This document shows positions 7,842 through 15,032 of a stretch of 64,000 nucleotides of DNA, one piece after another (within the stretch, counting starts at the first letter, position 1; every line of letters begins with the position of its first letter). The stretch is from Sporocytophaga sp. (GTDB lineage Bacteria; Bacteroidota; Bacteroidia; Cytophagales; Cytophagaceae), in contig JANQAB010000003.1 of the NCBI GenBank assembly GCA_024707265.1, forward strand, positions 1,116,001 through 1,180,000, read 5' to 3'. A program made the position numbers and the translations under genes. The notes under the pieces were generated by a model. The model searched no databases. It was not told the DNA's origin and saw only the letters and a program-made list of their open reading frames with translations.

Positions 7842-8882
7842 CTAGGTAATTCTATAATTCGTTCCTGGCCCTGTTCCATTTCGTTCTATTAAACCGCTTT
7901 CCAGAAAATCAGTAATAATTCTTTTGACTGATGAAATTGGCAATCCTGTTCTTTTTGAAATTTCACCGGTTTTAATTCCAGGATACGTTGATATTATATT
8001 TAAAATTGATTTATCCCTTGGTGATAAGTTTGATGCTGATCCTTGCAGTTCTAATTTTGCCATTAGCTGCTTCTGAATATTTAAAAGGCAATCAAGAAAA
8101 AAAATTACCCATTCAGTTACCTCTTCATTGGGTCTTTGTGCTTGACAATTTCTAAGTACTTTATAATATTCTGTTTTCCTGCTCTCAATTTCATGTTCAA
8201 GACTCACATATTGAATCCACTTATATCCATTCTGCAGCAATAACAAAGTACACAGTAATCTACTTAACCTTCCATTCCCATCTTGAAAAGGATGAATGCT
8301 TACAAATTCATATGAAAGAATTCCACTCTTTACCAAGGGGTGAGTCTCATGATCATTTCTATACCAATCAATCATTCCCCTCATACCGTCTTCAGTTGGG
8401 AAACCTGGTTCTGTTGTCTGAAAAATTAATTGTTTTGATCCGTCTGGATAATTCGCTTCAACTGCATTACTATGTTGTTTATATCTTCCCTTATGCCAAG
8501 AATCCTTTTCACTATGTTTGAGAAGAATATTATGTAAATTTTTTATACTACTTTCTGATATGTCAATGTTTTCATAATTCTCAGATATTAAATCCAATGC
8601 GTCAAAGTATCCAACAACTTCCTGGGAATCCCTATCCTCAAGTTTTGATATGTTTATTTTTGAGAGAAGAACTTCAACTTCTTCATCACTCATCCTTGAA
8701 CCTTCAATCCTTGTTGAAGCACCTACACTTCTCACTGTGGCAATACTTTTTAACTGCTTTAAACTTTGGCCTTCTTTCCGTTCAATTGAAGTCCAGGAAG
8801 CATCAAATCTATCAATCTGGCTTATTGTGTTAATTAATCTCCAGTTTAGGTTAAGCCTAAAATTATAAACACCATTATTCAT
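7842..8882 (-). CDS. fic: Fic-family AMP-transferase with N-terminal inhibitory motif and C-terminal winged helix
   Basis: The 346-residue product carries the Fic active-site loop HPFQDGNGRLSR at residues 197-208, with the catalytic His and all conserved residues. The autoinhibitory motif (S/T)xxxE(G/N) is present upstream as STRIEG at 56-61, which places it in the class with an N-terminal inhibitory helix. The last 60 residues (ISKRTGLPISSVKRIITDFL) look like a winged helix-turn-helix. Fic enzymes modify protein hydroxyls, mostly by AMPylation. The target here is unknown. It is a self-contained cassette: GTTACAGGGC before the gene (minus reading, 8974-8965) and its exact inverted copy after it (7821-7830). 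Confidence 0.9.
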   Translation of the reverse strand: MNNGVYNFRLNLNWRLINTISQIDRFDASWTSIERKEGQSLKQLKSIATVRSVGASTRIEGSRMSDEEVEVLLSKINISKLEDRDSQEVVGYFDALDLISENYENIDISESSIKNLHNILLKHSEKDSWHKGRYKQHSNAVEANYPDGSKQLIFQTTEPGFPTEDGMRGMIDWYRNDHETHPLVKSGILSYEFVSIHPFQDGNGRLSRLLCTLLLLQNGYKWIQYVSLEHEIESRKTEYYKVLRNCQAQRPNEEVTEWVIFFLDCLLNIQKQLMAKLELQGSASNLSPRDKSILNIISTYPGIKTGEISKRTGLPISSVKRIITDFLESGLIERNGTGPGTNYRIT

Positions 8883-8964
8883 GGCACAAATTTAATCATT
8901 TTTCGGGATTATTGAGCTGATACGAGCCGATATTATCTGGTAGTGATCCGATATTTTTTTATAT

Positions 8965-9060
8965 GCCCTGTAACGTTGGTGTATATGACGTGGCGCTGGC
9001 AAAAATAAAAATTAATTCTCTCCGCTCCAGCGCCATGGCATATACACGGTGTTGTAGCGC
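8965..9060. repeat. attC-like imperfect palindrome between cassettes (96-bp class)
   Basis: The left arm GTGTATATGACGTGGCGCTGG (8980-9000) pairs with the right arm CCAGCGCCATGGCATATACAC (9027-9047) at 19 of 21 positions. The left box GCCCTGTAAC (8965-8974) belongs to the Fic cassette. The right box GTTGTAGCGC (9051-9060) belongs to the membrane-protein cassette. The pair length of 96 bp equals that of the site at 11460-11555. Confidence 0.85.
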
Positions 9061-9067
9061 GTTGTTT

Positions 9068-9553
9068 TCAACTCAATAGCTTTTCGTCTTTCATTATCTG
9101 CACCGCTTTGTCACCTTCGCTTTGTCCACCACCTAATGTCCTAGGTAACATTATCAATCTTTTCTTTATTTGTCCGTTGTCATTAAACTCAATTTCAAAT
9201 CTGGGTCGAGTCAGTCCGGACGTCCCTGCGTTGTAAGTCACATTTTTAATGTCTTTCCTTTCAATTATTGGTGTCGAGGAGTTGTTTCTGCTTTTTACTA
9301 TTCCATAGATTAAGTACAGTCCAATGAGTCCAAAGAATAAAGTCATTGCAGTGTCACCCTTAACATAGCTGTTGTAAGCAAAATAGATTAGTCCAATTGA
9401 AAGAAGTCCGTAAATGATGAGTATTCGTGAGATGTTGTTTCCAACTGTCACACTTGAAATGTTACCAATTACTCCGTCTCTTGTTAAGATTATTTTGTCA
9501 GCTGTCACGTGACAAAAACCCGTCTTTGTTCTGAATGTTTTCTCTGTTTCCAT
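9068..9553 (-). CDS. Small membrane protein with two predicted transmembrane segments
   Basis: I place the start at the ATG 9553-9551 (METEKTFRTKTGF). An in-frame ATG at 9616 exists, but the 21 extra codons would be made from the palindrome arm and boundary box at 9568-9600, so it is unlikely to be used. The product (161 residues) has a short soluble start and two hydrophobic segments (ILIIYGLLSIGLIYFAY and TLFFGLIGLYLIYGIV). A cytoplasmic tail with beta-strand character follows (IERKDIKNVTYNAG, RFEIEFNDNGQI). The layout recalls small PH-like membrane proteins, but I cannot name a family. The flanking boxes 9568-9577 and 9051-9060 are exact inverted copies. Confidence 0.7.
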   Translation of the reverse strand: METEKTFRTKTGFCHVTADKIILTRDGVIGNISSVTVGNNISRILIIYGLLSIGLIYFAYNSYVKGDTAMTLFFGLIGLYLIYGIVKSRNNSSTPIIERKDIKNVTYNAGTSGLTRPRFEIEFNDNGQIKKRLIMLPRTLGGGQSEGDKAVQIMKDEKLLS

Positions 9554-9567
9554 GTCGTTAAAACAAT

Positions 9568-9735
9568 GCGCTACAACGGCTGTGTTGTTGCAGTTGCAGG
9601 TTTTAGAGCTCTTCACTACCCTATCAGATGCAACCCGTACGCCTAATAAAATAATAAAAAAGTATGGAATTTTAATGAATTAAACTTGCCTTTAATACTT
9701 CACCCTGCAATTGCTACAACACTATGTTATCGGCA
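9568..9735. repeat. attC-like imperfect palindrome between cassettes (long class)
   Basis: The left arm GTGTTGTTGCAGTTGCAGG (9582-9600) pairs with the right arm CCTGCAATTGCTACAACAC (9704-9722) with two mismatches. The left box GCGCTACAAC (9568-9577) belongs to the membrane-protein cassette and the right box GTTATCGGCA (9726-9735) to the ATPase cassette. An inner hairpin of CCGTACGCC...AAGTATGG (about 9635-9667) corresponds to the inner hairpins at 3645-3674 and 7733-7762. Confidence 0.8.
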
Positions 9736-9741
9736 GCCTTT

Positions 9742-11422
9742 TTATTTCACTATCAAAGAAACAAAATCTCTTGCTTGTTGCAGTTCAGGGTCAGATGTTA
9801 AGTCCTTTGCCAATACCTCATTTACCCATTTAGGTCCATGATTTCCAACACTCTTAACAAAACTCTCAAGTTCTCCAACTTCAAGAATCAAAAATCCTTT
9901 TTCCTTAAACTTTTGTTAAATTCTCTCAAATGCTTGAGTTGCATTGCCACTTGGAATAAATGATTTTCCTACTTCCTTAGCCTCAGACCAAGCAGATGCT
10001 TTTTTAAGAGCCTTTTGAATTTCAGAAATTTTTTGTTTAGGAATAATTCTTTCTGTTGTTGATTGAAGTATAGTATCAATCTCAGTTTTTAACTCTGATG
10101 TTAAAAATTCAGGTCTCTTTTTTCAATTTCAGCTTTTACTAATTTCCAGTCTGCTTCTACTTCTGTCCAAGTTCCTCCTAGATCTTCATATATTTCTTTT
10201 ATTGGATTAACGTCATTTAGAACGTCAAAATCAGAAACTAATTTAAGTAGAACATTTAATTTTTTAAAGCTTTTATCGCCGTGGGTATTCTGTGTTTACC
10301 ACCACAATGAATAAAAAGTATATCGGGAGCAATTGAGCCAGAATTGTCATATTGTGTAGATAGTAAAGCAGAGAAAAATCTACAATCTGAATCGCTTTCA
10401 CAGATTACGACTTTTGAATGAAATAGCCCATTTAAAACATTTGAATGTCTTAGTAGTGAATCATTCCAAATGTTGTTGATATCCGTACTATTGAGAACAC
10501 TTACTTTATTTATTGAATTATCTCTTTGTATCCGAATAATTTTCAAGTTTGAAACCCCTGAATCTAAAAGACCTTTTAGAAAGTCTTCACTATGGGTTGA
10601 AAGAAACAACTGCCTTTCTGACGGCAAATCCTTGGCTAACATTTTACCTAGAAGTCGAGCTTGAGGAGGATGCAGAAATGCTTCAGGTTCATCAATAAAT
10701 AGTATTGAATGGTTTGAAATAAAGGCATTAAGCAATACTCCGACAAAACTTCTCATTCCATCACCTTGTTGATGAAGCAAATCTAACTTCTCAAGCTCTT
10801 TAAGGTAGCCTTCCGAAACTCTATCTTCTCCCGCTAATGGTGTTGGTTTGGCGCCTACGTAAAGAGGAACTTCGTTACCAGCATTTCTATGGACAATTAA
10901 CTCTGTTCCGAAAGCTTGCTTAAAATAATCACTAAATTGTTTTTCTAGCCTATCATTTTTCTGAAGAAAATAAATTGGGTGTTGAGGTGCTTGAGAAGTA
11001 ATCTTAATACTACTTGGAGGGTTTGCTGCTTTTAATCTTTCTTCAGTAGTTAGTGTATGAACAAATATATGAATCAAATCTGCTAATCCATTTTTATAAC
11101 TACTCCAATGGTTTTTGGCATTTTGCTCATATATATTGAATTTATATCCTTGATAAGAGGGCAATGGATTTCCTGTAAATTCTTTTTTTGAAAATGTTTC
11201 TAAAAATGAAATCAACTCATTGTTATCACCATCCTTTTCAATTGTTATATCCTTTAATACTTTACCCTTCCTATTTTTTGTTTGTAACAAACTTGCAGCT
11301 TCTTTTAAAGAAGCACTTTTGCCAGCATTATTAGGTCCAACTAAAACAATAATGTCATTTTTTTCTATTGTAACTTTTGTGTCATCGCTAAAAATTACTT
11401 CACTTATCCAAACTCTTGTCAT
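9742..11422 (-). pseudogene. OLD-like ATPase with TOPRIM nuclease domain, broken by two frameshifts and a stop
   Basis: The open N-terminal part (11422 to 10256) has Walker A GPNNAGKS at residues 29-36, Walker B ILFIDEPEAFLHP at about 240-252, and FLSTHSEDFL after it. The start of a TOPRIM domain, VVICESDSDCRFF (E342), follows. The frame breaks at 10260-10265 (six T where seven are needed) and continues with LVSDFDVLNDVNPIKEIYED, the TOPRIM D-x-D strand. A second one-base loss is at 10118-10123. An in-frame TAA is at 9918-9916, and the tail GELESFVKSVGNHGPKWVNE ends at 9742. Family members cleave DNA in phage defence. The stop codon suggests true decay. The cassette boxes at 11460-11469 and 9726-9735 are exact inverted copies. 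Confidence 0.85.
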
Positions 11423-11459
11423 ATGAAAAAATTTTGTTAATTATTACTCTATTTTTGGT

Positions 11460-11555
11460 TGCCGATAACGTTTTGCTATAAGGCGTGGCGGCACACCGAA
11501 AATAATAAATTGATATCAACTGTGCCGGCATGACTTATAGCTTTTGTTGGCGGTA
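11460..11555. repeat. attC-like imperfect palindrome between cassettes (96-bp class)
   Basis: The left arm TTGCTATAAGGCGTGGCGGC (about 11473-11492) continues ACA and pairs with TGTGCCGGCATGACTTATAG (11521-11540) plus C with four or five mismatches. The left box TGCCGATAAC (11460-11469) belongs to the ATPase cassette and the right box GTTGGCGGTA (11546-11555) to the small secreted-protein cassette. The box pairs fall exactly at the two ends of the 96-bp site. Confidence 0.85.
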
Positions 11556-11556
11556 G

Positions 11557-12027
11557 TTACTGCTTCCACAATTTATATCCCTTCCACCAGTCAACTAATT
11601 CTTTTGCTTTTATTTTGTCCGGTGGACCAAAGGAGTTAAGAAAGTCAGGATAGCTTTTCTTATTCCTGAAACAATTAACTAAGTTCTGCGCTTCCCTCCC
11701 TATCGATGAATACTTATCGGTCGGCATATAAGAACTATAAACGTTCATAATACTTTTTGTACTATCAGTTCTATAAATAAGCTTCATGAGCCATTCTATA
11801 TGTTCTTCTCTTATCCAATTGTCAGGAGCCGTTGTCAGCGTGAACACACTGATTTCTTTTTTGTCTTTGAAGTCTTCTTCTAACACTCTCAAATAGTCAG
11901 TTGGCGAATACCTTGTATAGAATTCACTCATTGGTACTTTTCTCCAGGCAGAATCTATGTCCTGTGACTGACTTTTAAAAGTCAAAAATGAAAGTCCTAA
12001 AACAAATATTATTGTCGCTTTCTTCAT
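11557..12027 (-). CDS. Small secreted protein of unknown function
   Basis: The 156-residue product has a signal peptide (MKKATIIFVLGLSFLTFKSQSQ). The mature part is polar and mostly helical (YLRVLEEDFKDKKE, HIEWLMKLIYRTDS, DWWKGYKLWKQ at the end). I recognise no family. The start codon lies only about 10 bp after the boundary box 12047-12038, and the stop is next to the paired box 11546-11555. The two boxes match in 10 of 10 bases and the match runs on outside them as TTACTG. This tight packing is typical of a single-gene cassette. Confidence 0.75.
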   Translation of the reverse strand: MKKATIIFVLGLSFLTFKSQSQDIDSAWRKVPMSEFYTRYSPTDYLRVLEEDFKDKKEISVFTLTTAPDNWIREEHIEWLMKLIYRTDSTKSIMNVYSSYMPTDKYSSIGREAQNLVNCFRNKKSYPDFLNSFGPPDKIKAKELVDWWKGYKLWKQ

Positions 12028-12143
12028 AGTCAGTAATTACCGCCAACATTTGAATAAACTTCATATGGGCGTTTATTTTTCTTATACCCCTAATCTAACA
12101 AATTTTCAATTCTGTTAAAACTGCCAGTGGGCACATAAGTACA

Positions 12144-12332
12144 ATAGATCGCCGCATCGTTGAATTAAGAACCCAAAAGGGATGGAGTCAGTCTGACCTT
12201 GCCCGGGCTTGTAATAAGGATAGGCAATCTATTGAAAGAATAGAAAATGGAAAAGTTGCTCCTTCGCTTTATTCATTATATGAGATCTCAAAAGCTTTGG
12301 AGATTTCAATGGCTAAGATTATTACGTTCTGA
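12144..12332 (+). pseudogene. Helix-turn-helix (XRE-like) repeat, copy 3, no start codon
   Basis: The frame is open from 12099 to the TGA at 12330-12332. From 12144 it reads IDRRIVELRTQKGWSQSDLA, then RACNKDRQSIERIENGKVAP and SLYSLYEISKALEISMAKII. This is a complete XRE-type helix-turn-helix without frameshift, but the open frame contains no ATG, GTG or TTG, so it is probably not translated as such. The shared flanks run from 12047 (directly at the cassette box) to about 12450. It is the best preserved of three copies and gives the reference for the other two. The orientation is opposite to the cassette genes. Confidence 0.7.
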
Positions 12333-13140
12333 TTATCACACTATTTCAGGTCACCAAGCATTCAAAAAAAACATTGATGAAGAAGAGCTCATCGTTTATA
12401 GAACGTAAGTTAATAAACATGCTTTAATTGGTAGGGTAAAAGTCATGCCCCCATAATGACGACTGCCGCATAGCCGGCAAACAGGTATCTGCTATGCTTT
12501 TCCTATACAATGAAGAAAGTATGGTTTTGACAGTAAGTACTCTTTCTCGACACTTCATCAATGGTTCACTTGCGTTCATCTCTTTTACTCTCACATAATC
12601 CGCCAGCTGGCGGACCTTTTCCCTGACCGCTCAATACCTCACCATTGCCTGAGAAGTACCGTAGGGTTGTTTATTGGCTGTTTCCCGACATATATTGGGA
12701 CATGCTGCACTGTAAACCGCCAATAAAGGGCCAACCTTCATCTTTTATATAGCATTGAAAAGCTTTATTTAATGCCGCTATTCATTCTCGGCACACCTTC
12801 AACCAGAGAGGTTGTGCACTCTTGTTGCCAAAAACTGTGCATTCCTGATTACCGAAAACTGTGCATTGTTATTTTCCGATTACAAGCGCGGGCCGCCTGA
12901 GTTTTCAATACTCATTAAACAGATATAACTCTTTAATTGAACTATCCTATTCCGGAGCAGTTCCGGCGAAGCTTTGACCAGGCTAAAAAAACACTATCAA
13001 ATAGTAAATAAACTTCTAACGAATTATAGAATAACCAAACAACCGCTTTAAAATGTATTTATAAAAAGGATAATAACTCTCCGAAAAAAAACATCTCCAC
13101 TTTTTTATATCCCATTAAAAATAGCCTCTTTACCCATAGT
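12333..13140. other. Gene-free stretch inside the array
   Basis: No open frame of useful length survives on either strand. The first 120 bases are the shared 3' flank of the helix-turn-helix repeat. A perfect palindrome CCGCCAGCTGGCGG lies near 12601-12616. A 24-bp periodic repeat lies at about 12811-12878. The rest is AT-rich (about 12900-13140). In the cassette model this would be a cassette or cassettes whose gene has been lost or replaced by mobile-element debris. Confidence 0.6.
12811..12878. repeat. Three units of a 24-bp repeat, possible end of a vanished IS21-like element
   Basis: AAAACTGTGCATT followed by 11 bases ending in CCG occurs at 12831-12854 and 12855-12878, with a more diverged unit (TTGTGCACTCTTGTTGCC) just before. 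The 24-bp period and the CCG end match the layout of the terminal repeats at 2457-2528, although the sequence is different. I infer a relic of an end of another IS21-family element. No transposase remains nearby. Confidence 0.4.
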
Positions 13141-13226
13141 GCATTGCTAAACTACCGAAGGTTCCGTGCAACACTGTTTTCTTGCTCGGCACTCCGTACC
13201 GCACGAAAACTTAGTTATTAGCTGCA
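13141..13226. repeat. attC-like palindrome of the 13230-14072 cassette
   Basis: The right end TTAGCTGCA (13218-13226) is the inverted copy of TGCAGCTAA at 14079-14087, with three extra bases before it. The arms TTGCTAAACTACCGAAGGTTCCGTGC (about 13144-13169) and GCACGAAAACTTAGTTATTAGC (13201-13222) pair imperfectly. The gene stop lies 3 bp outside the box. (The left arm is quoted by position only for its outer part; key bases are TAAAC and CCGTGC.). Confidence 0.55.
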
Positions 13227-13229
13227 GTT

Positions 13230-14072
13230 CTATTCGAATAGTTGGTTCTTCAAAAAAAGGTTTACTACAGTCCATTTTGTCTTTGGTCTCGTGATATTAA
13301 GTTCTTCAAAAGTTATTACCTCTGGAAAGTGTCTTGATTTGAAGCTTTCTTTTAGAATATCAATCTCTGAAGTCAGAATGTTATTGATGTCTATAATACT
13401 TTTAAATTCTTTATATAATACCAGAAACTGATAAACGCCATAAAATGAAGAGAAGTCCCAATAATATCTGTTGAAATTTGAAATTGAAATATTGCCAACA
13501 TTTTGATTGTCGTACCAAACTGTTCTTAATAATATTCCGGGCTTAAAATGTACAAAACTTGAACAAGCACGGTACATGAATTCATAAAACTCAGAAAAAC
13601 CTATCGTCCTCGCCATTTGTTCAGTTGGCGGTAGTTTGTTCTTTGTGCTTATTCCATTACGACTAAGAATTTCATTAATCTTAATTTGGGGATTCTCCGC
13701 TTGATTAATTGGTGGTATTGTTGGTTGAAATGGTCTGTACTTTTGTAAAAAGTCAAATTGTTTTAAAATATCATTCTCTAATTGCAGTTGAGATATTTTA
13801 TCTAAAAGAGTATTCCTGTCCGTTTCATCAAATTTGTCATGTAAAAATTTAAGCGTTATTAATTCCTCACAGGTTCCTCGTAAATTGCTCAGGAATAAAA
13901 AGGAATTTTCCTGAAAGGCTTCTTTGTTAATAATCAAGTTTATCTCCAGCGCCTTAATAAATGATGTTATTACTAGAAGTTCAAAAATGGGTTTGTTGCT
14001 AAGGTCAACTTCTTTTGAATACTTCTTGTCAACTTCGATAAGGGCATCTAAATATTGAGATTTGTCGGTCAT
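13230..14072 (-). CDS. Cytoplasmic helical protein of unknown function
   Basis: The 280-residue product has no signal peptide or membrane segment. It is almost entirely helical, with LRGTCEELITLKFLHDKF at about residues 64-81 and CSSFVHFKPGILLRTVWY at about 169-186. An acidic R-x-x-x-E pair followed much later by a His in a helix recalls the DUF5677/HEPN-like group of defence-associated proteins. This is only a resemblance. The start is 7 bp after the box 14079-14088. The 3' box at 13218-13226 matches it inverted, and the match continues past the box as TTCT. Confidence 0.65.
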   Translation of the reverse strand: MTDKSQYLDALIEVDKKYSKEVDLSNKPIFELLVITSFIKALEINLIINKEAFQENSFLFLSNLRGTCEELITLKFLHDKFDETDRNTLLDKISQLQLENDILKQFDFLQKYRPFQPTIPPINQAENPQIKINEILSRNGISTKNKLPPTEQMARTIGFSEFYEFMYRACSSFVHFKPGILLRTVWYDNQNVGNISISNFNRYYWDFSSFYGVYQFLVLYKEFKSIIDINNILTSEIDILKESFKSRHFPEVITFEELNITRPKTKWTVVNLFLKNQLFE

Positions 14073-14078
14073 AAGAAT

Positions 14079-14205
14079 TGCAGCTAACGTTAAGCATATG
14101 CTTGGCCACCGGATTTTGATGCAGTTCCTATCCGCCGAAACGAAAGGCTACAAAAGCACTGAACTTTGTGCTCCCGGTGGTCGAGTATATGCAGTGTTCT
14201 CGGCA
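14079..14205. repeat. attC-like imperfect palindrome between cassettes
   Basis: The left arm AAGCATATGCTTGGCCACCGG (14092-14112) pairs with the right arm around CCGGTGGTCGAGTATATGC (about 14174-14192). The left box TGCAGCTAAC (14079-14088) belongs to the 13230-14072 gene and the right box GTTCTCGGCA (14196-14205) to the 14216-14845 gene. An AAGCACTGAACTTTGTGCT stem lies in the loop. Confidence 0.8.
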
Positions 14206-14215
14206 GTTTTATTTT

Positions 14216-14845
14216 TTATTCTTTTGATTTATTCCTATCAATTAAATAGGGATTTTGAAGAAATTTATCCCTTTTAATATTTTTATTTTTTTCAATTTGT
14301 TCCATTGCCTCCTGAATCATCCTATTGTGCTCCGCTAATTTCTCAGATTCAATATCCGAATTATAAATTCTATTCTTACCAAAATAAAACTCATCATTGT
14401 GGTCATATGCAAGTCCCCAATTTAAAGTTTTATCCCATATAGTTTGATCATTTGCACGGAATAGTCCATCATGGTTTTTAATTACCATTTTCCAAGTCAT
14501 GATAAATCCCCACGCAGGCTGAATAGACACGAATACTTTATTTGAAAATGGGATAGAAAGATTATACAACCATTTTTTAATCTCTTGATCTGATTTGTCT
14601 TCTGAATTCCACTTGATATTATCTTGAAAGAATTCTCCTTGAAAAAACTCCTTTCCGAATATCTTAAATTGAGACTCAACATTCCAAAGAAAATTAGCAG
14701 CCTGTGAATTAAGAGCAAATATTTGATCTTTATGTTCATCAGATATCGAACTTGTTTCATTATCTAAGAACATCCACTTCAATGGGTGCTCCTCAATAGG
14801 AACTGAAAATTGTTCTATATTTTCAAGGGTGATGATGTCTTTCAT
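14216..14845 (-). CDS. Cytoplasmic protein of unknown function, first gene of the cassette array
   Basis: I choose the ATG at 14845-14843 (MKDIITLENIEQF). A TTG further up would put the boundary box 14852-14861 inside the coding region. The product is 209 residues with no signal peptide. It is rich in Trp and Asn (for example AANFLWNVESQFKIFGKEFF and TIWDKTLNWGLAYDHNDEF) and ends in a charged helix. I recognise no family. The boxes 14852-14861 and 14196-14205 are exact inverted copies. The gene is at the right-hand edge of the array, the position next to the integration site in an integron. Confidence 0.65.
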   Translation of the reverse strand: MKDIITLENIEQFSVPIEEHPLKWMFLDNETSSISDEHKDQIFALNSQAANFLWNVESQFKIFGKEFFQGEFFQDNIKWNSEDKSDQEIKKWLYNLSIPFSNKVFVSIQPAWGFIMTWKMVIKNHDGLFRANDQTIWDKTLNWGLAYDHNDEFYFGKNRIYNSDIESEKLAEHNRMIQEAMEQIEKNKNIKRDKFLQNPYLIDRNKSKE

Positions 14846-14851
14846 TTTAAT

Positions 14852-14920
14852 TGCCGAGAACATTCGTATAAACGCCAAATAAGTTTAATTTTCTTAAACC
14901 ACAAATTAAAAAAACTTTAT
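14852..14920. repeat. Right boundary of the cassette array
   Basis: TGCCGAGAAC (14852-14861) is the leading box of the first cassette. Next to it, ATTCGTATAAACGCCAAATAAG and the AATTTTCTTAAACC that follows resemble the flank of the helix-turn-helix repeat (AAC, ATTTGAATAAAC, GGCGTTTAT, TTTTTCTTATACCCC) found at 12045, 5450 and 2578. So the junction outside the first cassette looks like the same short element, here without its helix-turn-helix part. In an integron this would be the place of attI and the integrase gene. Neither is present to the right. Confidence 0.45.
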
Positions 14921-15032
14921 GCCTCCCAAAAATACCCTCAACTCATACGCCCAACCAACCACTTAGTTTCAAAAATTTACAACAGAATAAATCACATTGA
15001 ATATCTTAAAAGCATCACCATCCAAAAATCCC

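Larger units (their letters stand above)
3069..14861 (-). mobile_element. Integron-like gene-cassette array without visible integrase
   Basis: All genes in this stretch are on the minus strand, are unrelated to each other, mostly single, and alternate with imperfect palindromes. Boxes before and after the same gene are inverted copies: 10/10 bases for the cassettes of 14216-14845, 11557-12027, 9742-11422, 9068-9553 and 7842-8882. The match is 9/10 for 5946-7610, 9 core bases for 13230-14072, 8/10 for 4384-5328 and 7/10 for 3070-3561. Only 3804-4199 fails. In integrons the recombination point G/TT makes the first bases of a cassette complementary to the start of its own attC. That is the pattern here. 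Integrase, attI and promoter are not seen. The nearest element class is a CALIN (cluster of attC sites lacking an integrase). Confidence 0.7.

Noticed and set aside
12480..12830. Possible remnant of a reverse transcriptase or other gene
   Set aside because: Short minus-strand stretches look coding-like, but no frame is longer than about 35 codons and no motif is recognisable.
3069..14861. Palindromes as ordinary transcription terminators
   Set aside because: They are too long (about 95-175 bp), lack T runs, and their ends match across genes, which terminators would not do.
3069..14861. Each gene as a small transposon with terminal inverted repeats
   Set aside because: The boxes differ from unit to unit, neighbouring units form a shared palindrome and no target duplications are visible. 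Cassette logic fits better.
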